A stretch of DNA of 43,311 nt from Terriglobia bacterium (GTDB taxonomy: Bacteria > Acidobacteriota > Terriglobia > Acidiferrales > UBA7541): contig JAIQGD010000009.1 of assembly GCA_020072765.1 (NCBI GenBank), positions 1 to 43,311 of the forward strand. The letters are read 5' to 3'. The notes under the pieces were generated by a model. It was not told the DNA's origin, searched no databases, and saw only the letters and a list, made by a program, of their open reading frames with translations. A program made the translations under genes and the position numbers. Positions 15,856 to 23,848 of the stretch are shown here, piece by piece (the first letter of the stretch is position 1; the number at the start of each line of letters is the position of its first letter).

Positions 15856-16440
15856 TTACTTCAAGCGCGCTTCCAGCATCGCTCGCAGCTCCTGGAGAGT
15901 CGCATGGCGCCAGCTGGCAGCGTGCTCCCAGGTCACTTCGGTCAGCCGGGCGATGGCCGCCTGGCGCTCGGGAGTGCCCTCCGGGGCCGCCTTCATGGCG
16001 GCGATGAAGGGCGCCAGCAACTCCGCGGCCATCTTCGGCCTCTCGATCCAGTGACAAAGATACTGGTGGTGGCGGTCGTAAAAGACCACCACCGGAATCG
16101 AGGCGGACTTACCGTTCTTGAGAAACTCATTCATGAGGTCCATGTTCTTGTCGCGGAAGAACAGGCGGATTTCCATCCCCGTCCGCTCGGCGATCTTCGC
16201 GACCACGGGGAGACCCCGCCAGACATCGGGGCACCAGTGCTCTCCCAGGACCAGCGCCTTCAGGCCGTGCTTCTCCACCAGAGCCTGGAGCGCGGCGAGG
16301 TCTTCGGCCTGCGGGACGTACTCATCGTAGTGGCGCTGAAATTCCGCGTGGCGCTCGGGAATCGCCGCCATCCACTCGCGGAACGAACCCAGGCCCGTCT
16401 GGAAGCGTTCGGGAGTTACCACCGATGAACCCGTGATCAT
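15856..16440 (-). CDS. Thioredoxin-fold protein with a single-Cys active site
   Basis: The protein has 194 residues from the ATG preceded by AGAGGG. It resembles the Thioredoxin_9-type group: a helical N-terminal half, then KALVLGEHWCPDVWRGLPVVAKIAE, a strand with FFRDKN, the cis-proline loop SIPVVVF (Pro116) and a C-terminal helix. The usual W-C-x-x-C or W-C-x-D-C redox pair reads W-C-P-D-V, so only Cys70 remains and disulfide exchange would need a partner cysteine. No signal peptide is visible. It is the first gene of the leftward series (thioredoxin-like, M24-fold, SDR, tannase-like) and divergent from the GAF-phosphorylase gene, 282 bp away. Confidence 0.78.
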   Translation of the reverse strand: MITGSSVVTPERFQTGLGSFREWMAAIPERHAEFQRHYDEYVPQAEDLAALQALVEKHGLKALVLGEHWCPDVWRGLPVVAKIAERTGMEIRLFFRDKNMDLMNEFLKNGKSASIPVVVFYDRHHQYLCHWIERPKMAAELLAPFIAAMKAAPEGTPERQAAIARLTEVTWEHAASWRHATLQELRAMLEARLK

Positions 16441-16686
16441 GGTTCCCTCTTTCAACTTCGTCGTTTCACCAAGCGGCCCGCAGTATAGCGCCCGCACCCG
16501 GCGTCACGAAAGCGTCATGTCATGGGCTTTCCCAAGCGCCCGCAGGTCCCCTGCTGCGGTGAAGGTTAGGCAGCCCCGGTAAGCGATCACGGGCAAGTTG
16601 TACCCACGAGCAAGAATTTCGATTAGACTTGGTGTGCGCCGGATTCCGGAGTTTCCGCGTGCAGGGGCGCCGGAGGCGCGATAGCG

Positions 16687-16703
16687 CTTCGATGGAATCG
16701 AAG
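16687..16703. promoter_or_regulatory. Inverted repeat ahead of the GAF-phosphorylase gene
   Basis: CTTCGAT and ATCGAAG flank GGA, giving a perfect 17-bp inverted repeat 19 bases before the ATG. It could be an operator for the divergent region or a short hairpin in the leader. No T-tract. Confidence 0.35.
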
Positions 16704-16722
16704 GGAAGACAAAACCTACGAC

Positions 16723-19383
16723 ATGAGTGACCCCGCTTCCGTACACGATGCCAGCCACGTCCTGACCCACGAGGAAATCGCGAACCTGAGAGAAGAGGGC
16801 GGCAAGCTCGCCGAGACTCTGATGAACGTCGTGGCGCTGATTGCCAAACGTTTCCGGACAGACGTCTGTTCGGTCTACTTGCTCGAACCCGATCGCACCA
16901 CGCTGGTGCTGGCCGCGACAGTCGGCCTGCGCGCCGAATGCGTCGGCACGTTGCGCATGACGATCCACGAAGGCCTGACGGGCCTGGTGGCCGAGCAGGT
17001 GCTCCCGCTCGCCGTGCGGTACGTGAAATCCCATCCGCGCTTCAAGTACTTCAAGGAGGCCTCCGAGGATATCTACGAAACGTTCCTCGGGGTGCCGCTG
17101 ATCGACCGTGGGGTGCTGCAAGGCGTCCTCGTGGTGCAGACCATCGAGCCGCGCGTGTTTCGCGACGACGAAATCCACATGCTGGTGGAAGCCGCCGCGC
17201 AGGTCGCTCCCGTCGTGAGCGAGGCCCGCACGCTCGATCGCTTCATCGCGCCCATTGAAGAGCGGCTCTGGTCGCTGGCCCGCAACCTGTGGTGGAGCTG
17301 GGACCACGACTCCGCCAACTTGTTCCTGGATCTCGACCCCGCCCGCTGGCGCACGCTCAATCACAACCCCATCTCGCTGCTGGCGAAGACGCCGCTCGAG
17401 GATATGGAGCGCCGCGCCGAAGAAATGGTCTTGCACAGCCGGATCAACTACGCCTACCGCCGCCTGGGTGAGTATCTGGGAAACGACCGGACCTGGGGCG
17501 CCCGGCACGCCGGTGTTTTGGGGGCGCGTCCGGTGGCGTATTTCTCGGCGGAATTCGGATTGCACGAGTCGCTCCCGATCTATTCCGGCGGCTTGGGCGT
17601 CCTCGCGGGCGACCACATCAAGAGCGCCTCCGACCTGGGCATTCCCCTGGTCGGCGTCGGCTTGTTTTACGGCCAAGGATATTTCCGGCAATGGCTCGAT
17701 CGAAACGGCTGGCAACAGGAGGAGTACCGCCAAACCGATGTGGATGAGCTACCCATGGAACCAGCCATCGGGACCAACGGCGAACCGGTGAAAGTGCAGA
17801 TCGAAACGCGCGGCGAGCTGATTCGCGCCAAAGTCTGGCGCGTGAAAGTGGGCCGCTGCGACCTGCTTCTGCTGGACTCCAACGTCGAAGGAAACGCTCC
17901 CGAGGATCGCGACCTCACCTCGCGGCTGTACGGCGGGGACCAGCGCGTCCGCATCCGCCAGGAGCTCCTGCTCGGCATCGGCGGCTTCCGCGCGCTGAAG
18001 GCCATGGGTATCACGCCCGGCGTGCTCCACCTGAACGAAGGCCACAGCGCTTTCGTGGTGCTCGAAGCGGCGCGCCATCGCATGGAGGAGGAGGGCCTGA
18101 ACTTCGACGTGGCCGCGCCGCGCGTTTCCCGCGAGGTCGTCTTCACCACGCACACGCCCGTGGCCGCGGGCCACGACCGCTTCGGCGCCGAGCTGATCGA
18201 GGAGCATCTCGGGCCGCTCCGCGAGACGCTCGGTCTTTCGCACGACAGCCTCATGGGACTCGGGCGCGAAAATCCCAACGATTATCAGGAAGGTTTTTCG
18301 ATGACCGTGCTGGGCCTGCGGCTGTCGCGGCGCGCCAACGCGGTTTCGGCGCTGCACGGCGAGGCCTCCCGGGCCATGTGGAAGGGCCTCGCTCCCGGCG
18401 GGCCCGCGGACACCATTTCCATCGGGCACATCACCAACGGCGTGCACGTCCCGTCGTGGCTTTCGCCGCAGATGTTCCGCCTCTACGACCGCCACCTGGG
18501 AACGGGCTGGCACGAGCACAGCAGCGACGCCAAAATCTGGGAAGGCATCGAGAACGTCGACGACGGCGAGCTGTGGGAAACCCACGTCAGCTTGAAATTG
18601 CAGCTGCTCGAATTTGTGCGCCGCCGCGCCGTGAAACAGGCGGAACGCCGCCGCGAATCCCCTGAGGTCCTCCAACGACTCGGCCGCATGCTCACGCCTG
18701 ATGCGCTCACCATCGGGTTTGCGCGCCGCTTCGCCACCTACAAGAGAGCCAATCTCATCCTGGAGGACATCGACCGGCTGGCCTCCATGGTCAACGATCC
18801 CAAGCGCCCCATCCAGTTCGTTTTTGCCGGCAAGGCCCACCCGCTCGACGAGCCTGGCAAACGTGTCCTGCAGCAGATCGCCGAGTTCATGCGCGACCCG
18901 CGCTTTGCCGATAAGTTCGCCTTCGTCGAGGATTACGACATCAACGTCGGGCGCCATCTCGTGCAGGGTGTGGATGTCTGGCTGAATAATCCCCGCCGGC
19001 CCCTGGAAGCCTCCGGCACCAGCGGCCAGAAGGTGGTGTTGAACGGCGGCTTGAATCTCTCCGTCCTCGACGGCTGGTGGGCGGAAGCCTACGACGGGCT
19101 CAACGGCTTCGCCATCGGAACCGGGCGGACGCATTCGGACCTGCGCGCCCACGACCTGCGCGACGCCGAGGATCTCTACCGCGTGCTGCGCGACGAAGTC
19201 ATCCCGCTCTACTACCAGCGCGACCGCGACGGCCTGCCGCGCGGCTGGATCAAGCGCATGAAGCGAACCATTCGCACCCTCGGCTGGCGCTTCAACGCCG
19301 ACCGCATGGTCATGGACTACACGCAGAAGTGCTACGTCCCCGCGGCGGGCGGCACCTCCAGCGACATGTCTCCCACGGTATAA
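16723..19383 (+). CDS. glgP: GAF domain fused to alpha-glucan (glycogen) phosphorylase
   Basis: The protein has 886 residues. Residues about 20-170 form a GAF domain close to that of PtsP (RFRTDVCSVYLLEPDRTTLVLAATVGL, GLTGLVAEQ, FLGVPLIDRGVLQGVLVVQT). Residues about 176-870 are a GT35 phosphorylase of the short Thermotoga/archaeal type (EERLWSLARNLWWSWD, VAYFSAEFGLHESLPIYSGGLGVLAGDH, HLNEGHSAF, GFARRFATYKRANLI). The PLP lysine is Lys770 in SGQKVVLNGG, inside EASGTSGxK. The enzyme releases glucose-1-phosphate from alpha-glucans in the cytoplasm. Short phosphorylases lack the usual allosteric sites, so the GAF domain is a likely new regulatory input, perhaps a small ligand or nitrogen/PTS signal by analogy with PtsP. 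The ATG is at the beginning of the GAF reading frame with no gap, so the fusion is real in this sequence. Confidence 0.92.
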   Translation: MSDPASVHDASHVLTHEEIANLREEGGKLAETLMNVVALIAKRFRTDVCSVYLLEPDRTTLVLAATVGLRAECVGTLRMTIHEGLTGLVAEQVLPLAVRYVKSHPRFKYFKEASEDIYETFLGVPLIDRGVLQGVLVVQTIEPRVFRDDEIHMLVEAAAQVAPVVSEARTLDRFIAPIEERLWSLARNLWWSWDHDSANLFLDLDPARWRTLNHNPISLLAKTPLEDMERRAEEMVLHSRINYAYRRLGEYLGNDRTWGARHAGVLGARPVAYFSAEFGLHESLPIYSGGLGVLAGDHIKSASDLGIPLVGVGLFYGQGYFRQWLDRNGWQQEEYRQTDVDELPMEPAIGTNGEPVKVQIETRGELIRAKVWRVKVGRCDLLLLDSNVEGNAPEDRDLTSRLYGGDQRVRIRQELLLGIGGFRALKAMGITPGVLHLNEGHSAFVVLEAARHRMEEEGLNFDVAAPRVSREVVFTTHTPVAAGHDRFGAELIEEHLGPLRETLGLSHDSLMGLGRENPNDYQEGFSMTVLGLRLSRRANAVSALHGEASRAMWKGLAPGGPADTISIGHITNGVHVPSWLSPQMFRLYDRHLGTGWHEHSSDAKIWEGIENVDDGELWETHVSLKLQLLEFVRRRAVKQAERRRESPEVLQRLGRMLTPDALTIGFARRFATYKRANLILEDIDRLASMVNDPKRPIQFVFAGKAHPLDEPGKRVLQQIAEFMRDPRFADKFAFVEDYDINVGRHLVQGVDVWLNNPRRPLEASGTSGQKVVLNGGLNLSVLDGWWAEAYDGLNGFAIGTGRTHSDLRAHDLRDAEDLYRVLRDEVIPLYYQRDRDGLPRGWIKRMKRTIRTLGWRFNADRMVMDYTQKCYVPAAGGTSSDMSPTV

Positions 19384-19561
19384 CCCCGCCGCCCCCAGTG
19401 CGCGCTAAATCACGTGCGCCCTCTTAGGTGGCGGGTGTATAAGAAAGTCTCCGGAGCTTTCTAGCTTCCCGCGCCCTGCCATCCGGCCCAGAGCCTCCGC
19501 CAGCAACAGCCCTGTGCCGGCCTGTGGTCCGGGCAACAACTCTCCGGACAAGGAGACGGCC

Positions 19562-19825
19562 ATGAAGCCTGTGAATCCTCACAAAGCGGGCCTGGTGCTC
19601 GGCGCGCTGCTCGGTGGATGGCATTTTCTGTGGGCCACGTTGGTGGCGCTGGGCTGGGCGCAGCCCGTCATCAATTTCGTTTTCTGGATGCACTTCATCA
19701 AGCCGATCTACGTGATTGGCCCCTTCCACGCCGGCGTCGCCGCGCTCCTCATCGCCGTGACGGCGGCCACCGGCTACGTCATCGGGTACATCTTCGGCGT
19801 GCTGTGGAACCAGATCCATCGCTAG
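19562..19825 (+). CDS. Small membrane protein
   Basis: The protein has 87 residues from an ATG with GGAG eight bases upstream. Two hydrophobic helices are clear ([24 protein letters not shown] and [26 protein letters not shown]), with a less certain third in between ([18 protein letters not shown]). The pattern resembles small inner-membrane proteins found widely in soil bacteria. It follows the phosphorylase gene after 178 bp; an imperfect hairpin around CTCCGGAG (about 19440-19462) may separate the two transcripts. No function can be given. Confidence 0.65.
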   Translation: MKPVNPHKAGLVLGALLGGWHFLWATLVALGWAQPVINFVFWMHFIKPIYVIGPFHAGVAALLIAVTAATGYVIGYIFGVLWNQIHR

Positions 19826-19833
19826 GGGGCACG

Positions 19834-20118
19834 TCAGCGCGCTGCCAGCCGGCGCTGGATTTCGCGCTCGAATTGGGGGAAGTAGCGGCCGATCTCGGTC
19901 AGATCAAATTGGGCGAGGATCGATTCCTTGGGCTCGTGCTCCAGCAGGAATTCGAACGACCGCCGCACCAGTTCGGCCGGCTCGACCGCTCCCTTGGCCA
20001 GCCGGTCGTAATCCCCTGGTTTTAGCGTGACGCGGTGCGCGGACTGGCTCGCGCCCTCGCTGATGCGGACGCGAAACGCGCCGCCGCCGAGGTCTTGCAC
20101 GTCAATGTTCGCGGCCAT
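19834..20118 (-). CDS. Conserved hypothetical protein, 94 residues
   Basis: Small soluble protein; the ATG has GGAG close upstream. The N-terminal half is beta-rich (MAANIDVQDLGGGAFRVRIS) and ends in a phrase about a basic segment (HRVTLKPGDYDRLAKG). The C-terminal half is helical (PAELVRRSFEFLLEHEPKESILAQFDLTEI) and finishes with EREIQRRLAAR. This two-part layout is seen in uncharacterised bacterial proteins next to metabolic genes. It is convergent with the small membrane protein, only eight bases away, and lies 74 bp downstream of the hotdog thioesterase on the same strand, so it is probably the last gene of that transcript. Function unknown. Confidence 0.65.
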   Translation of the reverse strand: MAANIDVQDLGGGAFRVRISEGASQSAHRVTLKPGDYDRLAKGAVEPAELVRRSFEFLLEHEPKESILAQFDLTEIGRYFPQFEREIQRRLAAR

Positions 20119-20192
20119 ATTGCTCTCCGGGGCCTGCCATTCTGATCCCGCGCAGGCGGCCTCCACCCGCGCACGCCCAGACGCCCCGCGCA

Positions 20193-20636
20193 TCAATCGG
20201 CCGAAACCGCCGTGGGATGCGTGAAGCGCTGCTTCACTTCGTCCGGGATGGGCTGGCTCTTGAACGTCACCGGGCCTTCGCCGGCCACGCGCGTCACCCA
20301 GACGCGCTTTTCGAAAATCTCCAGGCCGAGGACGCCGTCGGGCCGGAAGACTTGGTGCTGGACCGTGAAGCTGCTGCGCCCCCATTCGGTGATGGAGGTT
20401 TCGTAGACGACCTCGTCGCCGAAATCCGACGGGATGATGAACCGCGCGCGCAAATCCACCAGGGGGACGCCAATAATATTGTAGGTCTTGAGCATCACCG
20501 GCTTGAACAGCCCGGCTTTCGCGAACAACGCGTTCGTGCAGGCGTCTCCGTACTCGAGGTAGCGCGGGAAGAACACGGTTCCGGCCGCGTCGCAATCTCC
20601 CCACTCGATTTGAATCCGCCGTTGGTTCGTCAACAT
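20193..20636 (-). CDS. 4-hydroxybenzoyl-CoA-type acyl-CoA thioesterase (hotdog fold)
   Basis: The protein has 147 residues with a single hotdog domain. The N-terminal IEWGDCDAAGTVFFPRYLEYGD carries the catalytic Asp of the 4-hydroxybenzoyl-CoA thioesterase/YbgC group (usually W-x-D-x-D-x-x-G-x-x-Y/F). Next come the long helix ACTNALFAKAG and the strands LVDLRARFIIPSDFGDEVVYETSITEWGRSSFTVQHQVF. These enzymes hydrolyse aromatic or short acyl-CoA esters in the cytoplasm. AGGGAG precedes the ATG. The next gene upstream on the same strand is a feruloyl-CoA-synthase-type ligase, 241 bp away across a palindromic repeat; ligase plus thioesterase suggests aromatic acyl-CoA metabolism. The natural substrate is not known. 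Confidence 0.85.
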   Translation of the reverse strand: MLTNQRRIQIEWGDCDAAGTVFFPRYLEYGDACTNALFAKAGLFKPVMLKTYNIIGVPLVDLRARFIIPSDFGDEVVYETSITEWGRSSFTVQHQVFRPDGVLGLEIFEKRVWVTRVAGEGPVTFKSQPIPDEVKQRFTHPTAVSAD

Positions 20637-20720
20637 GCTGTAACTCTCCCTTCCAGGGGTTCAAGATGCCGTGCCAATGAATCTCGCCATTAACCGGTTG
20701 CCGAAAAACCCACCACCATG

Positions 20721-20850
20721 TCATTCCGAACCCCGGTCGCAGTTTGACCGGGGTGAGGAATCTGCTTTTTGCTTGAGGTTGGTGCGAAAAGCAGATCCCT
20801 CGTTCCGCAAAACCATCCGGAACGCAAACAACGCGCTCCGCTCGGGATGA
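20721..20850. repeat. Palindromic dispersed-type repeat element
   Basis: About 130 bp of nested inverted repeats between two genes. The ends are TCATTCCG and CGGGATGA. Inner arms at 20755-20772 (GAGGAATCTGCTTTTTGC) and 20784-20801 (GCGAAAAGCAGATCCCTC) pair with two mismatches. A separate perfect 9-bp hairpin (ACCCCGGTC/GACCGGGGT) lies at 20730-20754. The wording (cattccgaac, gaggaatctgct, gggatgacacg) is like the repeats scattered through many acidobacterial genomes whose chance translation gives VIPSGAR. I cannot confirm other copies from one window. Confidence 0.6.
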
Positions 20851-20877
20851 CACGCAAACAACTTTTTCCACAAACCA

Positions 20878-22752
20878 TTAGATGCTGAGCCGCCGGCCGG
20901 ACGCTTCCGGCGCGTAGAGTTCCTCGACCAGATCGGCGCGCCGCTCCAGCACGGCGCGCTGATTCAGCGAACCTTTGTCCGTCACCTCGCCCTCGTCCAG
21001 CGAGGGCGGCTCCTCCACCAGAATGGCGCGCACCACGCGGTTCGAACTTCCCGTGGCCTCCTTCGCCAAACCGCGGAGCAGCGATTGAAAATGCGCCCGC
21101 ACAGCCTCGTGGCGGAAAACGGTTTCCGGCGCGGCATCCTTGGGCAGCTCCGGGGCCAGCGCACGGCAGGCGTCCGAGTCGGCAAAGATCAGGATGGAGA
21201 TGAAGTCCCGGTCGTGCCCGGCGATCACCGCGTCGCGGACCAGCGGCGCGAGCGCCGCCAAAATGTTCGCGCGCAAAGGGCCGACGCTGACCCAGGTGCC
21301 GTTCCCCAGCTTGAAATCCTCGGTCAACCGCCCGTCAAACAGCAGCCCTTTGTTCACGTCCTCCGGATCGACGAATCGCACGGCGTCGCCGAACGAATAA
21401 AATCCCTCCTCGTCGAACACGTTGCGCGTCAATTCCGGCTGGCGCCAGTAGCCTGGGGTGACGTTCGGCCCGCGCACGCGCGCCTCCAGCTTGTCGCCGC
21501 ACGGCACCAGCTTCAACTCCACCCCCGGCACGGGAATCCCGATCGTTCCCGCCCGGTCAGTCTCCCAGGTAGTCTGGATCGCCATGGGCGAGGTTTCCGT
21601 CGAGCCCAGCCCCGTGGCCATAATGATGCGCTCGCCGCAGGTCTCGTAAGCCAGCTGGCGGTAGGCGTCCCAGACCGGCTGCGAAAGCCCCGCCCCGGCG
21701 TAGAACATCAGCCCGAGACGGCGGAAGAAAGTTTTGCACAGCTCGCGATCGGCGCGCAGGAAGGGCAGCAGATCGTCATAGCCCTTGGGCACGTTCAGGT
21801 AGATGGTGTTGGAAATTTCGCGCAGATTGCGCACCGTCTTCTCAATCGAACCCGGGCCGGGCTTGCCGTCGTCAATGTAAAACGTCCCGCCGTGATACAC
21901 GCACACGCCCACGTCGTGATTGCCGCCGAAGACATGGTTCCACGGCAGCCAGTCCACCAGGACGGGCGGCTCGTCCTCCATAAATCGAAACACTTGCGCG
22001 ATCATCTGCTGGTTGCTGCAAATCATCCGGTGCGTGGTAATCACACCCTTGGGGACGCCGGTCGAGCCCGAGGTAAACAGGAATTTCGCGGGACTGTCCG
22101 GGTCGATGCGCTGATGGGCCGCCTCGACCGCCGGGGTCACCTTGGTTTCCAGCAGGTCGGCAAACAGGCTGGTCTTGCGGCGGTCCGGGGGCGCCGCCGT
22201 GGCCACCACTTCGACGTGCTCGCCCACCACGGCTTCCAGGGCGCGGGCGTAACGCGTGCCGTCGGCGACAAACACCATGCCCGGCGTGAGAATGTTTAGC
22301 GTATGGCGCAGCTTGCTAAAATCCTTGGAAATGAGCGAATACGGGGGCGAGATGGGCGCCGTGGGAATGCCCACATGCTGGCCGGCCATGGTCAGCAGGA
22401 AGTGCTCGAAATCATTCTCGGAAAGAATCGCCACCGGCCGCTCGACGGAAAGGCCGCGGTCCAGCAAGGCCTGGCCGATGCTCTGGATCGACTCCCACGC
22501 CTGGCCGTAAGTGAGATTGCGCCATGCGCCGTCGGCCCCTCCGCGCTTGGCCATGCACACGCGCTCCGGAGCCACCGTGGCCCAATGCCGCAGCCGGTCG
22601 GTCAGCACCTTGATGTAGGGCCGCAGCGCTTCCTCGGCCTTGATCAGGATGACGCCCCCGGGAAGCCGCTGCATGGTCGCCCCCGACGTGCGCAGGCGCA
22701 CCTGGCGGACCCCCGTAGCGCTCTTCTGCTGTGGATGACTGCCGCTGGTCAT
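20878..22752 (-). CDS. Feruloyl-CoA synthase-type AMP-dependent ligase
   Basis: The protein has 624 residues. ANL superfamily motifs are intact: FTSGSTGVPKGVITTHRM (A3), the Asn/His-rich DWLPWNHVFGGNHD, TGLGSTETSP (A5) and GYWRQPELT. The C-terminal phrase GEVTDKGSLNQRAVLERRADLVEELY is typical of the feruloyl-CoA synthase (Fcs) subgroup, as is the N-terminal GGVILIKAEEALRPYIKVLTDRLRHWA. Such enzymes activate ferulate, other hydroxycinnamates or benzoate-like acids to CoA esters with ATP. The chosen ATG has GGAGGA immediately upstream; a longer reading frame is less likely. A hotdog thioesterase lies downstream. Exact acid unknown; benzoate or cinnamate derivatives are most plausible. Confidence 0.85.
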   Translation of the reverse strand: MTSGSHPQQKSATGVRQVRLRTSGATMQRLPGGVILIKAEEALRPYIKVLTDRLRHWATVAPERVCMAKRGGADGAWRNLTYGQAWESIQSIGQALLDRGLSVERPVAILSENDFEHFLLTMAGQHVGIPTAPISPPYSLISKDFSKLRHTLNILTPGMVFVADGTRYARALEAVVGEHVEVVATAAPPDRRKTSLFADLLETKVTPAVEAAHQRIDPDSPAKFLFTSGSTGVPKGVITTHRMICSNQQMIAQVFRFMEDEPPVLVDWLPWNHVFGGNHDVGVCVYHGGTFYIDDGKPGPGSIEKTVRNLREISNTIYLNVPKGYDDLLPFLRADRELCKTFFRRLGLMFYAGAGLSQPVWDAYRQLAYETCGERIIMATGLGSTETSPMAIQTTWETDRAGTIGIPVPGVELKLVPCGDKLEARVRGPNVTPGYWRQPELTRNVFDEEGFYSFGDAVRFVDPEDVNKGLLFDGRLTEDFKLGNGTWVSVGPLRANILAALAPLVRDAVIAGHDRDFISILIFADSDACRALAPELPKDAAPETVFRHEAVRAHFQSLLRGLAKEATGSSNRVVRAILVEEPPSLDEGEVTDKGSLNQRAVLERRADLVEELYAPEASGRRLSI

Positions 22753-22887
22753 CTTCCTCCGCCTGCTTTTCGCTGGCGCGCTTCGAAACACTCCGCGAAC
22801 GATCGTGGAGTTATTTTACGGGAGCCCCGTACCCCCGTCAATTCTAATGCGGTACCACAATGCCTTAATTCCCGGACCTCGAGGCCC

Positions 22888-23568
22888 TCACCCGCCCTTC
22901 GCCGCCAGATAGGCGCGCAAATCATCCGCCTGCACGGTCCAGCCGAAGAAGGATTCCACGTTGAACAGCGTGGCCTCGTACAGGTTGCGGCCCCCCGCCG
23001 CCATGGTTCCGTCGGCCAGCAGGATCGGCCAGTAATCGAGGAAATAGGCGTCGCGCAGCGTCGACTCCACGCAGACGTTGGCGGCAATGCCCGCGAAAAT
23101 AAGATACTGAATGCCGCGCACGCGCAATTGCGAATCCAGCGTCGTCCCGGCAAAACCGCTGTAGCGCGTCTTGGTGACCACCAGGTCGCCCGGCTGCGGC
23201 GCCAACTCGTCCACGATGGCGAAATCCCAGCCCCCTTCGGTCAACAGCTTGCCCTTCAGCTCCGGCCGGGCGTTCATCAGGCACATGGCCGTCTCTTTGT
23301 AATAGTTGGGGGAGCGCGGGCCGCCGGCGTTGCTCAGGTCCGGCTTGTACCCCACCTGGACGTGGACGATCGGCACTCCCGCCGCGCGCGCTGCATCCAT
23401 TACCCCGCGGATCGTCCGCACCACCGCCGGAGCGCCCGACAGATCGGCGCCCGCCAGATCCAGCGTCCCGCCCTTGCTGGCAAAGGCGTTCTGCATGTCC
23501 ACAATCACCAGCGCCGCGCGCTCCAGCGCAATATCAATCGGCTCGGGTCGGGCGTTCAGTTTCGGCAT
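22888..23568 (-). CDS. Isochorismatase-fold cysteine hydrolase, RutB-like
   Basis: The protein has 226 residues, and the ATG is preceded by AGGA. The catalytic triad of the family is complete: Asp24 in ALVIVDMQNAF, Lys133 in VTKTRYSGF, and Cys166 in GIAANVCVEST; the cis-peptide preceding the Cys is also in place. The wording over the whole length (GGPRSPNYYKE, WDFAIVDELAPQPGD, LFNVESFFGW) is close to RutB, which hydrolyses ureidoacrylate during pyrimidine breakdown, and to related amidases. No other rut genes are visible, so an amidase on a different carbamoyl or ureido substrate is as likely. The neighbouring leftward ligase gene starts 136 bp downstream. Confidence 0.85.
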   Translation of the reverse strand: MPKLNARPEPIDIALERAALVIVDMQNAFASKGGTLDLAGADLSGAPAVVRTIRGVMDAARAAGVPIVHVQVGYKPDLSNAGGPRSPNYYKETAMCLMNARPELKGKLLTEGGWDFAIVDELAPQPGDLVVTKTRYSGFAGTTLDSQLRVRGIQYLIFAGIAANVCVESTLRDAYFLDYWPILLADGTMAAGGRNLYEATLFNVESFFGWTVQADDLRAYLAAKGG

Positions 23569-23848
23569 GCTCTTCCTTCGCGGGCCCGGCGCGAGTTGTC
23601 CGGCATCGGCCGGACAACGATGAAGCGGTTTCCGCTCGGGGCGCGCCTGGTACGGTCTCCTGGAGTCTGGACCCTGAACGATCTCGGGAACATCTTCGGC
23701 AGGATTGGAAACTACCACGCCCGCCGCATTCCGCAGGGTCAATTTAGGCCGGGAGAATACTACAACCACACAGGTGATGCAATCCGGCGAGGAAAGTCCC
23801 CTGGGGAAAGACGCTTCCAGCCCGGCGCAATGCGGGCGGGAATCGCCG

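Noticed and set aside
17749-19152. 467-codon frame opposite the phosphorylase gene
   Set aside because: Complementary strand of an intact, motif-rich enzyme; no motifs of its own.
23789-23799. GAGGAAAGTCC, as in the 5' part of RNase P RNA
   Set aside because: The other conserved parts of RNase P RNA are absent and the MTHFR gene begins about 50 bases away; an 11-base match is chance here.
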